From positions 29,959,056 to 30,023,055 of the forward strand of contig OX411556.1 in NCBI GenBank assembly GCA_948146395.1: a DNA stretch of 64,000 nucleotides. Reading direction: 5' to 3'. A program made the position numbers and the translations under genes. The notes beneath the pieces were generated by a model. It saw nothing but the letters and a program-made list of their open reading frames with translations, searched no databases and was not told the DNA's origin. Origin of the DNA: Fragum whitleyi. Its lineage: Eukaryota > Mollusca > Bivalvia > Cardiida > Cardiidae. Below, in pieces: positions 35,729-47,800 of the stretch (the first letter of the stretch is position 1; each line of letters opens with the position of its first letter).

Positions 35729-36095
35729 CGGACAAATATGGCTGATAAACAAGATGGCCGGGATAAGAAGAGGGAGCAGCCTCCATTTTATTCAGACAAT
35801 GGCAGTATTTAGCAATACTGGGCAAGCCGACAGCCTCTCATGGTAGGTAAACCTGACAGCTAGATGTAAAACGTATGTATCCCGTCAGCAGCAACAAAAT
35901 ATTACCTAGGAACATCGTAGAAGAAAAATAAAGTTTGAAAAGAGATTGGTTTCTGTTCATGTCAACCGGAGGTGGTATTTCACAAATATAATTCAAAAAG
36001 GTAGAATTGTCATACTAGATTTAGAGACTCAACAAAGTACGAAAAGTTTCGACCCTAGTCAAACTTGACGTACTACCCACACTCACGGATAACGT

Positions 36096-36341
36096 ATGAG
36101 CCTGTGCGTGACATTTCGAACAACTTCAAATGTGTAGAGCAAAGACTCTGGTCAGACTGTGAACCCACACAGTCTGACCAGAGTCTTCACTATGCAATCT
36201 GTAGACAAATGATAAGGTCTAAACCCCTCTTCAGGCAGCCAGCGAATAACTTTTTTGTCGCATTGTGTGATTGTCTAGGCTGCTCAATGTTTGAGCCCCA
36301 GGGACAAGTAAAATTGTTGAAAATGTCACGCACTGGCTCAT
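36096..36341. mobile_element. MITE with 30-bp TIRs in the CIR1-AKR intergenic region
   Basis: Ends ATGAGCCTGTGCGTGACATT and the complement of AATGTCACGCACTGGCTCAT; an inner hairpin GACTCTGGTCAGACTGTG...CACAGTCTGACCAGAGTC. Related ends occur near 740-830. Confidence 0.75.
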
Positions 36342-37439
36342 ATAATGATAATAAAAAAATATGAATATTATTGAAAAGTGACACCACAAACCATGATCAT
36401 TAGCTGAAAATTTTATTACTTGATGAAAAAAAAGAAAATGGCCAAGGGCGGTGGACTTGGGTCAATCTAGGTTATATCTAATGAAACTTAAAAATGAGAG
36501 TAGTTTTGACTGCATTTTTACAACATTACCCCCTGGACAGCGAAAAAACTTCACTGCCTAATTTGCTCAGAAGATCGAAAAGTTATGGTTATTGTACTGT
36601 TCGCGCAGATCCATCTAAATGACGCTTCACTAGGGCAAATGTCGTAAGTCGATCCGTAATTAAAGCCCCAGTCTGCGTTTAAAGTTAAAAAAAAAAAACA
36701 ACAAAAAAAAAAAAAACACACACACAAAAAATCACTCTTTCATGAATATTCTTTCAATATTTTTTCTTGATTAAGTCTTATGAAAGATGAGTTACATTAA
36801 AATACAAATCAATCGACAAATGGCGGCTTTTTCTTGAAACGCATAATTTGCCGTATGAAGTAAAATATGTAAATGAGATTTTTGGTCACATGAAATACGC
36901 CCACGTGCAGGAGCGGTAATAAAGCGGTATTCAAATGGAACTACGAAATGTTGCGGGTCATAAATAATCACCAAGTTTGGCCTATTTTAGATCATCGCGT
37001 CATAATCACTTGCATTACCGAATATTGGAATGACAAATTCAAGCTTATCTTTGAGAATAAAAGTCTAGTTTTTGAATACATAGTCGTCTAAAATCATTGC
37101 CTTGCGTTTCGGAAATGCTCACGATCACAGACGGGGGCTTTAAAATGACAATTGGAAATTGCTCTGACCATTAGCACAGCTTATTTTGACACGACCTGTA
37201 GCTGAAGATAAACTTGACTGGCCAAGGTCAAGCGACCCTTTATCGACCATGTCAAGTTTACCAGCATTGTGATTGCGACTAAGGATGTCACACAGAGCCA
37301 ATCTGTCATATAGGTCCATTTCTCATTCTACTGTGTTTGAACTGTGAATTATATTCAGTAAAGCCTACAAAGTCTCCTCGTTTAAACGATCTCAACGTGC
37401 TTCGCCCGCATCCCTAACAAAATCTATCGATATTTTGTT

Positions 37440-37503
37440 ACAGTTTCCCCATAAGTCACGTGACAAAGATAACATCTTCACTGAGTCGGAGTAAAGTTAG
37501 ATT
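37440..37503 (+). promoter_or_regulatory. Candidate AKR promoter/first non-coding exon edge
   Basis: A TCACGTGA palindrome (E-box of the USF/TFEB type) lies at about 37456-37463 and a strong donor-like GTAAGT at 37504. About 1.25 kb downstream a splice-acceptor-like TTTACAG ends at 38753, 34 bases before the AKR start codon. Together these suggest a 5' non-coding exon ending at 37503 joined to 38754. This is an inference from signals only. Confidence 0.3.
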
Positions 37504-37670
37504 GTAAGTATAGCCTATTTTCGCCTCGATAAATTGCTTTAAAATTTTAGCTTGTAAACGTTATTTTACTATACTGACTTTGTCGATTTTGAAAATGTTA
37601 GTACTCTGCCATGTCTAGATTCTAGACACTCATCATAGGCGTAACCAAGATTTCGAAATTTATACCACAC

Positions 37671-37899
37671 TTAACCCTTTCCTGTTTTACAAAATTTTGG
37701 ACATGTCCAAATTCAAAGGTTTTGCAGACGAAAATTTAAAGTGGATTTAATTTGAAAAATAACCATTCAGTAGGGTAGAAAATAGTGTGGAAAAAGAAGA
37801 AATTGCTTGTCAGAAGCAATTTCTTCTTTTTTCACAATGTTTTCTCAATCATAAAATCACAGGCGCGTAAAAAGCAGGGATTAAACAGTAAAGGGTTAA
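37671..37899. mobile_element. TTAA-flanked MITE (piggyBac-like), copy 1
   Basis: TTAACCCTTTCCTGTTT at the left, the complement AACAGTAAAGGGTTAA at the right, and an internal hairpin GAAGAAATTGCTT...AAGCAATTTCTTC. The TTAA at both ends and CCCTTT termini resemble piggyBac-type non-autonomous elements. Confidence 0.75.
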
Positions 37900-38254
37900 A
37901 AGGCGACCATCATAGAATAATAGTATAAAGGCGATTTGTGGACTGTGACAAGGGATGAATGTCCTCCGTCCGTTCCCCTTTTACTATGATTTGAGCGTTG
38001 TTGAATAGTCAAAACATCGTAACTGCAGCTTGAATATGCTGAAGTTTCGATGTTATGATCATTCGCCAACGCCATTTATCAAAAGAGGATTTATTCCTAT
38101 TACGCACTTGCGTAATGTGCGTAATGTTTGTTACGCCCTTGCTCTTGAATCAACAAAAATAATGATGTGTTGAAAATGTCGTAGCACGAAATTTAGATAC
38201 GATTTTGCCTAGGAAAAACTCAAAAACTAGTCCGAGCATTTAAAGAAAGACCGT

Positions 38255-38450
38255 TTTGTCTTCCACCAATGGGTAGATAATCGTAAACCTATGTGGAATA
38301 GCAACTGGAGGCTAGGAAAGGGATGTGGTGGTAGTACTGGTGTGAGAAATACCAGGAATCCATCGTTAGGTGCTCCAGTCGTCGCGATATAACTGAGAGA
38401 TTGTTTCAAGCGACGTAAAACCCCAAATTCAAATCAAATTAAAGAAAGAC
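38255..38450 (+). mobile_element. SINE family 2, head-truncated
   Basis: Body CACCAATGGGTAGATAATCG through GGTGCTCCAGTCGTCGCG, ending GACGTAAAACCCC and an A-rich tail. It ends about 340 bases upstream of the AKR start codon. Confidence 0.65.
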
Positions 38451-38787
38451 CGAACCATCAACCAACAATGGTTTTGTTGAGAACTACCACTCCTTTTCGA
38501 CTTAGGCTTTGACTTCTATTTTAGGTCTTCAGCCGAAATTAACATCCATTTGTAATAATTAAGTTAGTTTCGTATGTCTGTCTTTCGCTCTTTCTATATT
38601 ATCAGAACAATTGCGGATCAAGAGGGGGTTCGGTGGAATCAACCAAACGCCATCTGTAGCCAAACTATTATTTCATTTTTCGCGCATATATTCAATCGAA
38701 GTTGATTGATACCAGGAAAAAATCGCATTTTCGTATACCTGATTACTTTACAGTAATCCTTGATCCGCCGCAGCAGGACTTAGAGCT

Positions 38788-38896
38788 ATGGACCAGACGA
38801 CATATGTATCAGGTTTCCATGACGACGAATCCGTCAAGAAGATGACGTATAACAAACTCGGAAACACCGATATGACAGTGTCAACATTGTCTCTGG
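38788..38896 (+). CDS. AKR exon 1
   Basis: Codons 1-36 plus one base. Start chosen at ATG 38788: in frame with MTYNKLGNTDMTVSTLSL, and 34 bases after an acceptor-like TTTACAG. An internal ATG at MTYNKLG (residue 19) is a possible alternative start, closer to the usual AKR N-terminus. Donor GTATCT at 38897. Confidence 0.88.
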
Positions 38897-41800
38897 GTAT
38901 CTGTTTCTTTTAATTCATGAAATAAACTATAATAGATACCAAGTTAGATATCTTTTTCGTATAATACACTATGTGCGTATTATATTTATCTTATAATTTT
39001 GTTAGCCTTGTTTACTTCGATGGTTCTAACCATTTCTAACAGAAAAACAAGTCTTTTGCCATGTTTCAAAAGAATAACCGCATTATGTCATCGTTCTAAA
39101 AATGTCCACGTGATATCATAAAAAAATATCACACGGGGTGTTATCACACAGATATTTTTATAGCTATAAGATATCAAAGCACTGAAAGTACTGATGGTGG
39201 ACGTTTCTGTTGGCATACTAGAGTGATTCCTCCATTTGTGGAGAAAAGAGAATTTTTACATGTAAAATTACGATAAAAGGAAAATGACCTGACCCAAGTT
39301 CGCATCTTGCTTCAGATATACGTTTCTCAACATATATTGTCGATCGTCAACAAAGGCCTGTAATTACAAGGTTTCGATAACTTTCGGAATTTTTCCCTGT
39401 GTAGTTTAAACAGTGATTCTCGCATCCATCTGTTATAAAAGGAAAGAAATGACAATTAGATGATCTAGGTTATTATTCTTATTTTGTAATGCTAATCAGT
39501 TCTCCGTAATCTCATTATTAAAATTATGGTGTTATCTGCTTAAACTAGAAAGCTATGAATGGCTTGGGTCACTCCACAGGCTTGAAATTCTTGTAAAAGA
39601 AAAGTTTTGACTACATTTTTAGATATTTTGGATTCTTCTGATGTTGAAAATGATTTTCAGAGTTTCATATATTTCATCCAATGACAATAATTTTGGCTAC
39701 ATGATAAAGGGGTCACCCAAGGATCATAACAATGAAGTTTGATTGATATCCACCCATAGCATTCTGAGAAAATGATTTTCAAAGATTACACAAAATAACA
39801 TATTGAGAAATTAACTCTGCCCATAAAATACATTTTTTTTCATCCGATCACAGTAATTTTTTGGTAGACTCATAAAGGGTTACTCAAAAAGATCATTCCG
39901 GTGAAATTTGGTTGAAAACCATCAGTTACATTCTGAGAAAATGATTTGCAAAGTTTCCACTAAATAACATAAAGAGAAATGACCCCCGCTCATTAAAATG
40001 ATTATTATTCATCCGATCACAATAATTTCTGGTAGCCTGATAAAGGATCACTAGTGTATCATTCGAGTGAAATTTGGCTGAAAACCACCAGTTACATTCT
40101 GAGAAAATGATTTTCAAAGTTTCGACTAAATAACATATAGAACTAGAAAGCCATGAATGGCTTGTGTCGCTCCAAAGGCTTGAATTTCTTGTAATAGCAA
40201 ATCTAAGTTTTGACTAGATTTTTAGATATTTCGGGTTCTACTGATGTTGAAGTGATTTTCAAAGTTTCCACTATTAGAACATATAGAGAAATGACCTTCG
40301 TTCATAAAAGACATATTTTTCATCCAATGACAATAATTTTTGGCTGCATGATAATGGGTCACTTAAGGATCATACTTAGGAAGTTTGTTTGATACCCATA
40401 AGTTACATTCTGAGAAAATGATTTTCAAAGTTTCCACTATATAACATAATAATTATATACAAATGACCTCCGTCCATAAAATTCATATTTTTCATCCGAT
40501 CACAATAATTTTAGGTAGACAGATAAAGGGTCATCCAAGGATCATTCATGTAAAATTTGGTTGAAATCTAACAGTTAGATTCTGAGAAAATGATTTACAA
40601 AGTTTCCACTATAAAAAATGACCTCCGCCCATTAAATACACATTTTTCATCCGATCACAATAAATTTTGCTATGACGTTACGCAAGATACTGGTGACCCT
40701 TTGCGTTACAAATAGTTTTGACGTCGGCGTAAATATAACGTTCCGTTTTTCCTAAACTATCTTCACGCCAACATTTGCAAGCGATATATTTCTTTTATTG
40801 AAACGCTGAAAATCTAATCTTTGCGAAGATTCAAATACATAATGTTTGTATTTTATACGACACTAAATGGACACGGATTTCTGGAGATTCCGGTGCAGAT
40901 CTTATGATAAAATTCATAGTAGGATTGATTCGGTAAAATTTTGATATACTCATTCAAAGTAAAGATATACGGGCGATATCAAATTTTTCTAGCGGTTCAA
41001 AAATAAGATTTTGATTTACTAGTGATATGTATTTTCAGATCATTGACTAGAACTTATTATTTAAATCAAGCACTTTCAGTTAAGATTTATAAGATGATTA
41101 AGAAGAAATCGCGTTTATCTGAACCAATCGTTCTCACCGCTGAAGAAATATTACTTTGAATAGAATTTGGTATTTTAGTTCATTTTTTTTCCAGTTTGAT
41201 AAAATGTTTTCTCTTTAGGATATTCTCAAACTGATCAGTTTATGACATAATCATGTTTATTTCTATTTTCTTTTCTTTTTCATTTTGCTTTTATTTTATT
41301 TCATATTGATTGAAGTTCGAATCTCCATCTTCTTTTCTATATATCTGCGTAAATTTGGAGCATTTTAATTTATTCACTTATTATTATTATCATTATTATT
41401 ATCGAATGACATAAAGTCTAAGATACAAAAACAAACCAAATCAAGCATGTGAAATACGAATACAATTAGATCATATTTATTCTGCTTTTGCTTGGTGACG
41501 GGTAAAATCAACGTCGCGTTCGGAAAAACAACGTAGGTGGGACATTCTTGGGTGACTTTTGTATTTATCAATAAAATCTTTACTATTGGACTGAGAATTG
41601 AAAGAATCATATCGTTGTAAACAAAAATGAAAATGTATTTTTCTATAGAAATTTTAATCCAATGCAACAAGTTAAATATTTAAATTATTTAGGTGGAAAA
41701 TATCAATTCTTAATTATCGACGTCAAAAAATGACAGTGGGACATTTTTGGTGACTTTTGTATTTACGCTGTGCTTTTTAACGGCGCTTCAAAAAATAATT

Positions 41801-44800
41801 TTATTAACATTTTTCTAATCTATAGAAAAAATGTATTTTTTTAATGTAAAAATCAGTTCGATCGGTGACTTTTACTAAGAACGGTATAGACAAGAACGCG
41901 ACTTCACTTAAATCGTCGATAAAGTGGGACAGCTCTGATCTTTTTAATCTATCATTCGTGCGATCTTCATTTTTCCAATGACATTTTAGAAATTAACACT
42001 GACGAAACCAGAAACATTCTTACTTCGTCCAGATATAAAATTATTATTGTGTTTACGGCCAAGTAATTAAGACAGCAAAATGAAGGACCTCGACCGGAGA
42101 AAATTGTAACACGGAACACGTCGTTTTTACAATATTTTGATACGTTTAGAAGGCAAAATAACCCATGCACATAAAACATAATACGGATCTTACCAAATAA
42201 ACATGTAGAATTTTATTTGATGCAAATTTTGATATATGTTTCATAAAATTCCGACGAAAAATAAGGATTTTATCGAAAAAACAAGCTAACAATGTCGACG
42301 TTTTTGTTAAGTGTCACCAGTATCTTGCGTAACGTCTATACTGATAAAAGGTCACTAAAGGATTATTCCAGTGAAATTTGGTTGATATCCATTGATTAGA
42401 TTCTGAGAAAATGATTTCCAAAGTTTCCACTATATAACATATAGAGAAATGACCTACGCCCATAAAATACATATTTTTCATCCGATCACTATATTTTTTG
42501 GTAGACTGATAAAGGGTCACTAAAGAATCATTCCAGTGAAATTTGGTTGATATCCATCACTTACATTCTGAGAAAATGATTTAGAAAGTTTCCACTATAT
42601 AACATATAGAGAAATGACCTCCGCCCCATAAAATTCATATTTTTCATCCGATCTCAATAATCTTTGGTAGACTGATGAAGGGTCATACAAGGATCATTCA
42701 TGTAAAATTTCATTGGTATCCATCAACTAGAATCTGAGAAAACTCACTTTTTACCATATTTGGAAATTAGCCACGCCCATTAAATCCATGTTTTTCATTG
42801 GATCAAAATTTTTTGAACAACTTTGAAAGAGAGTCACCCAATGATCATTCCTGTGAAGTTTGGTTGAAATTCATCCAGTAGTTTCTGAGGAGAAGATTTT
42901 TAAAGAAAAAGTTTACGACCGGACGCACGGACGCACAGACGCACGGACGGACGGACGCACGACGGACACAACGCCATGACAATACCCCTGTGACTTTCAG
43001 CCAGTGGAGCTAAAAATGACCTCCACCCATAAAATACACATTTTTCTACCGATCACAATAATTTTTTATAGACTGATAAAAGGCAACTCAAGGATCATTC
43101 ATGTAAAAATTGATTGGTATCCATCAATTAGAATCTGAGAAAACCCACTTTTAACCATATTTGGAAATAAGCCACGCCCATTAAATCCATGTTTGTCATT
43201 GGATCTAAATTTCTTGAACAACTTTGAAAGAGGATTACCCTAGGATCATTCCTGTGAGTGAAGTTTGATTGAAATTCATCCAGTAGTTTCTTAGGAGAAG
43301 ATTTTTAAAGAAAATTAAAAAATTGCAGACGCTCGTCTCGAGTTTGGCTTTCGTGTGTTGAAATGTAAAGTAAAATCCCTTTTCATAAATCTTTATCGCA
43401 TGGCCTGAATGCTTTACTTTACCTGCTAAGACTGTAGCTGTTTTCATATGTATACCGATATTTCCATTAATTTGCCTTTGTTTTATATACTTTAGTAGTG
43501 TCAGGGGAGGTTGCCATTCCAGTAATTTCATTTCATGAGTGACCTCCCATTGACCATTGGGAAATTAGGGGAAAATTACTCACTCTGTCAGAAAAGTAGT
43601 TCTACGCAAGCAAAAAATTCACCCGATCTCAGAATTGAATATGATTTCACACTTAAAAGATGTCTTTGAGGTATTTTCGGAGCTAATATTTTATTCAAAT
43701 TCGGAATATCTGCGTACGGTCGCAAAATATTTCAATTTGGAATATGTGCATATGTTTTCGCCAATATTCGTAATTCAGCACTCTTAGACAAGGTTCTAAA
43801 TTGTCATTTTGCGCTTCTAAGCACAGTTGAAATATAGGCGAGGATTATTCCTGTTTACACATACAAAAACATACAAATATTTAATAAAGATCTAATTTAT
43901 GTGTATGTGCGTATTCACAGATGATTGTAACAGATGCTTGGATTTTTTCTGCAACATTCCACCGAATTGACTCAAAGTTTTCACATGTATTCACGTATCT
44001 AATTTCTAACAATTTTTAAACACAGAAACTACGTAATTAGTTTTTTTTTTATTTTGTTGATTAAATACGCAGATTGTCCACACACAGTATTTCTGCGACT
44101 GTACGCAGATACTCCGTGATTGGATAAAATATTACCTACATTTTCTTTCGTTAGCCAGTAGTCAGAATGTTTTTTTGAATGAAATTGAATGACGTCGTGA
44201 TGACCGATTTTTTAATTTCGCGGGAGGCAAAACATAATCTATTACCGTTAATTTTACCCCCCCCCCCCTTTAATAAAATCTAACTTACGTTCCCGATTCT
44301 GTATCTTCACGGACAAATCAGACGCTTAAAATTATCAGCCATACAAAATCATGCACTATTTTGACCGATTTCGAAACGTTTTTTTTGACAATTATCGGAG
44401 CGTTTTTTAGTGATTGGAGTGGGAAAATGATTGGAGCGCAGAGCGAGTGAATTTGAATTGTTTTGGACAATTACATGATGTGGTTAACTGTATATGAGTA
44501 TACATCACGTTTACAGGGGCTTCATCATTCGGTAGTGTTTTCAGGGATACGGACGACTCGGAATGCCACAAAGTATTGGAATACGCGTTACGGAGTGGAG
44601 TCAATTTGGTTGATACGGCACCCTGGTATGGACACGGGAAATCAGAAACCGTTCTCGGAAAGGTAAGTCCTACTTCGAACAATTCACCCAGTAAAACGAA
44701 TCACGATTAAACACCTTATGTGGTCACGGTGATAAACCGTTCGCGAACGCTAAAAATGGTACCCCGTTTCGCACGTGCACACGCAACTACGGACACGGGA

Positions 44801-47800
44801 AATCAGAAACCGTTCTCGGAAAGGTAATTCCCACTTCGACAATTCAACGGGTAAAAAGAATCGTGATTAGATATCCTCACGGTGACAAACCGTTAGCGAA
44901 CGATAATCAAAGCACTGAAAATACTAAGTGCACGTTTCTGGTTGCATTGTGGTAGAAATAACGGGACAAAAAAGAAAAAAATATCTATGTATATATGATA
45001 AATGTAAAATGTTTCGTTCCAAGTCCGGCAATTTTCATTGTTATTGCAAACTTTAAAGACAATACAATATATTTTTGTTAAACCTATGTTTTTAATTTCA
45101 TTATACGGAATGAATATTGCATTGATGACTGAGGTTTTTTTATAAGGAAATATGTATGACCTGCACGCAAAAAAGGGACCGTAGAAAAAGAATTCAAAAA
45201 AAAAGAAAAAAAAAAAAGAATAGATTGGTTCCAGTACTAGTCAGCCAGATGTCGCGTTTTCAAAAATCTTTTACGCAATACCAATGTCGGTCCTTTTTGA
45301 ATTGCTTGTCACGAATATAATCAAGGGCATTTTAACCTCTTTTTCGCATGAACTGTTTACTTCATACGTAATTTAAAAAAAACCCCAAAACATATTATGG
45401 GTTGATAATCGTAGACATATTTTGGATCGCAGCTGGAGGCTAGGAAAGCATGTCATGGTAATACTGGTGCGAGACATACCAGTAATCCATTTTAAGATGC
45501 TCTAGCTACCGCGATATTACTGAAAGTTTGATGAAATCGGCATAAACCCCATTCAAATAAACAAACAAATTAAAATGTTCTGAATTCCGAATGAGAAAAA
45601 ACAAACAAACAAATCTTTCTCCCCAAAAACGAAAATATTTCCGTATTGTGTTAAAATAAATTATTTAGCGGGATATTTCATCTTCTCTAAAGAAAACAGT
45701 CAATAGAGGAATCACCGCCTTGTCGTTTAATAAAATTCTTGCCCGAAAGTTAAAAACGCGTGGTTTAGGAATAATAGCTGATTTCGCATGTAAAAGGAGT
45801 CTTTGAATAATCTATAAATTGTATGTAATTCTTGTATATTGCCATTTTCAAAATGCACAATTGTCCGGCAAAACATGTCTTGAAAAGAAGAAAATTGAAA
45901 CCAAGTTGACACTACTTTTTTGAAAAAGCTATTAACATCTGACCGGATTTTTCTAATGCAATAACACTGGTAGAAGTAAAAACGTCCACCAAAATGGTTT
46001 TCCGCTTTGCACATGCAATAACAAGGTACCATTTCTCAAGCGTTTCGAGAACAATTTTATCTACCCAGTACTCAGTATTTATAAGCTACGCCGGTGGTAC
46101 AATGCTTTTTAAGTCTTTTCAAGTAAAAAGCGGGTTTCAACCAAAGGCGTTTGAAAGCATTAATTACGGTAATTCAGAACTCGCGCTTTACCCTTCTCTT
46201 ACTGAATTTAAATATTATTTTGAACAAATTGTCAACTTTATGGAATATTTCAACAAATTTTGCTCAAGTTTCATCCACGATTATTAAGTATAAACAGGCA
46301 GAGTGCATTTATTTCATACTAGATTTGTTGCTTTTTTCCACTAAAATTCGTTTATTAAATATTAACTGTTATGTAATCACATTGAATCGTTTCGAGTATT
46401 TGTGTCGTTATCTTTGACAATAAATGAAAGATAATGTCGAAATCGTTTATTTTTAAATCCATAAAGTATGGTGGCATATTTCTGCCACAAGATACGAGGT
46501 AGCAGTATCACGGTAATTTTAAAAATATCATGATAGAATTAAGTTTCCAGGAAATTTTATCTCGATTATTTTTATTTCCTTGATAAAATTTTTGTGATAT
46601 TGTTATGTATTAACTCACTTTTTTAACGATTAATGCCCACTGCTGACAACGAGATAAAGTTTTTGCCTTAGAAATTCAAACTCCTATAAATAGAAAACTC
46701 ATTCGGGTGACTTGAATGTAAATACTGGATTTTCTCTGAGTCGATGGGTAAAAATAAAATAAATACGAAAGCCGTATTCTAAATATAGATGCCGTGAATG
46801 TCAGTTTTTGGTTCGCGGTAGTTTTAGCGGAAAATTTTGAATTACAAGATAATATTTCCTGGAAACATTTTCTTATCATGATATTGTTTAAATTATCATG
46901 ATGCTACTATCTTGTATCTCGTGGCAGAAATATGCCACCATAATAAAGTCTATGACTTATTTCAATTTTATTAGATTCTAGGAAAACTTCCGAGAAAAAG
47001 TTATTACTTGACGACAAAAGTTGGACGCTATTTACCAAACCCGTCAGATATGTTTGACTTCCGGGCTGAGAGGGTTATAAGAAGTGTGGACGAAAGTTTG
47101 CAGCGACTTGGTCTGGAGTACGTGGATGTCATACAGGTAAACTAGACTCCATGGCCCAATTTAAAACAGTCCTCGAACAAGAGCCCAAATTGTGATTGAA
47201 ATTTAAAACAACAACAACAACAACAACAAAAAACAAACAACTGTATTAATTAGAATACATTAGAAATAAGTTTTTCATTTCACGTCATTAAATGTCAGTT
47301 AAACAAGAAGCTTTTCCTCATGTAATAATTAGAGTACATTAGGATAAAGATGGTTATTACTTGTTTCATTTCTCGTAGTTCTGTTAAGCAAGTACTTTTT
47401 TTCATACGGTTACCTTGGTCGTGTCTTCAGTGACTCTTTAGCGAATTTTTAATTCTATTCTTAACACTTATAATTTCAAAACTGTTACTACAGCTAAAAC
47501 TGTCGTCTAAAAGCCCATTGTCTACATTAACAAGGAACTGTATTACCCGGAAATTTTCTCTTTAATCAATGTATTATTTTAAGAAGTGATTGTATCATAA
47601 AACGCATTACTTTTGTCTCACTTTTGTGGGTTTTTTACTCATATTTTGATAAAAGAAAGGCCTACTCACCCACAGGACAAGTCAACCACAATTAATTTTG
47701 TACACTGTTTTATTCATACAAATACAGTGGTCTCGCGATAGCTCGAACACACAGAGGACCGACCAATTTTCTCGAGTCATCGCATGATTCGAGTTCATGC

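Larger units (their letters stand above)
34790..37440. other. CIR1-AKR intergenic region, CIR1 promoter side
   Basis: Must contain the CIR1 promoter (minus strand, starting near 34790-34950), but no TATA box or initiator is clear. It holds purine-rich tracts, the TGAA microsatellite, a MITE and A-runs near 36690. No gene seen. Confidence 0.5.
39546..43325 (+). mobile_element. Pearl-like element, outer copy 4, split by copy 5
   Basis: Left half 39546-40140, right half 43016-43325; the unit phrase 'taacatatag...aaatgacctcc' is broken at the join. The 3' end is truncated at about 43310 and lacks the usual GTGGAGCTAAAA end. It lies in AKR intron 1. Confidence 0.65.

Noticed and set aside
35471..35825. 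Two minus-strand open frames of about 93-102 codons rich in His, Ser, Ile and Phe
   Set aside because: They are translations of the (TGAA)n/(TGAG)n microsatellite; no flanking coding signal.
36065..36387. Open frames of 99 and 65 codons
   Set aside because: They fall on a MITE with 30-bp terminal inverted repeats and translate its palindrome.
41374..42179. Minus-strand open frames of 98 and 70 codons as a transposase of the TIR element
   Set aside because: AT-driven composition, no DDE-type motifs, and no continuity between them.
44780..44823. An extra AKR exon (second copy of the exon 2 end)
   Set aside because: No acceptor site precedes it and its use would shift the frame; treated as a broken tandem duplicate.
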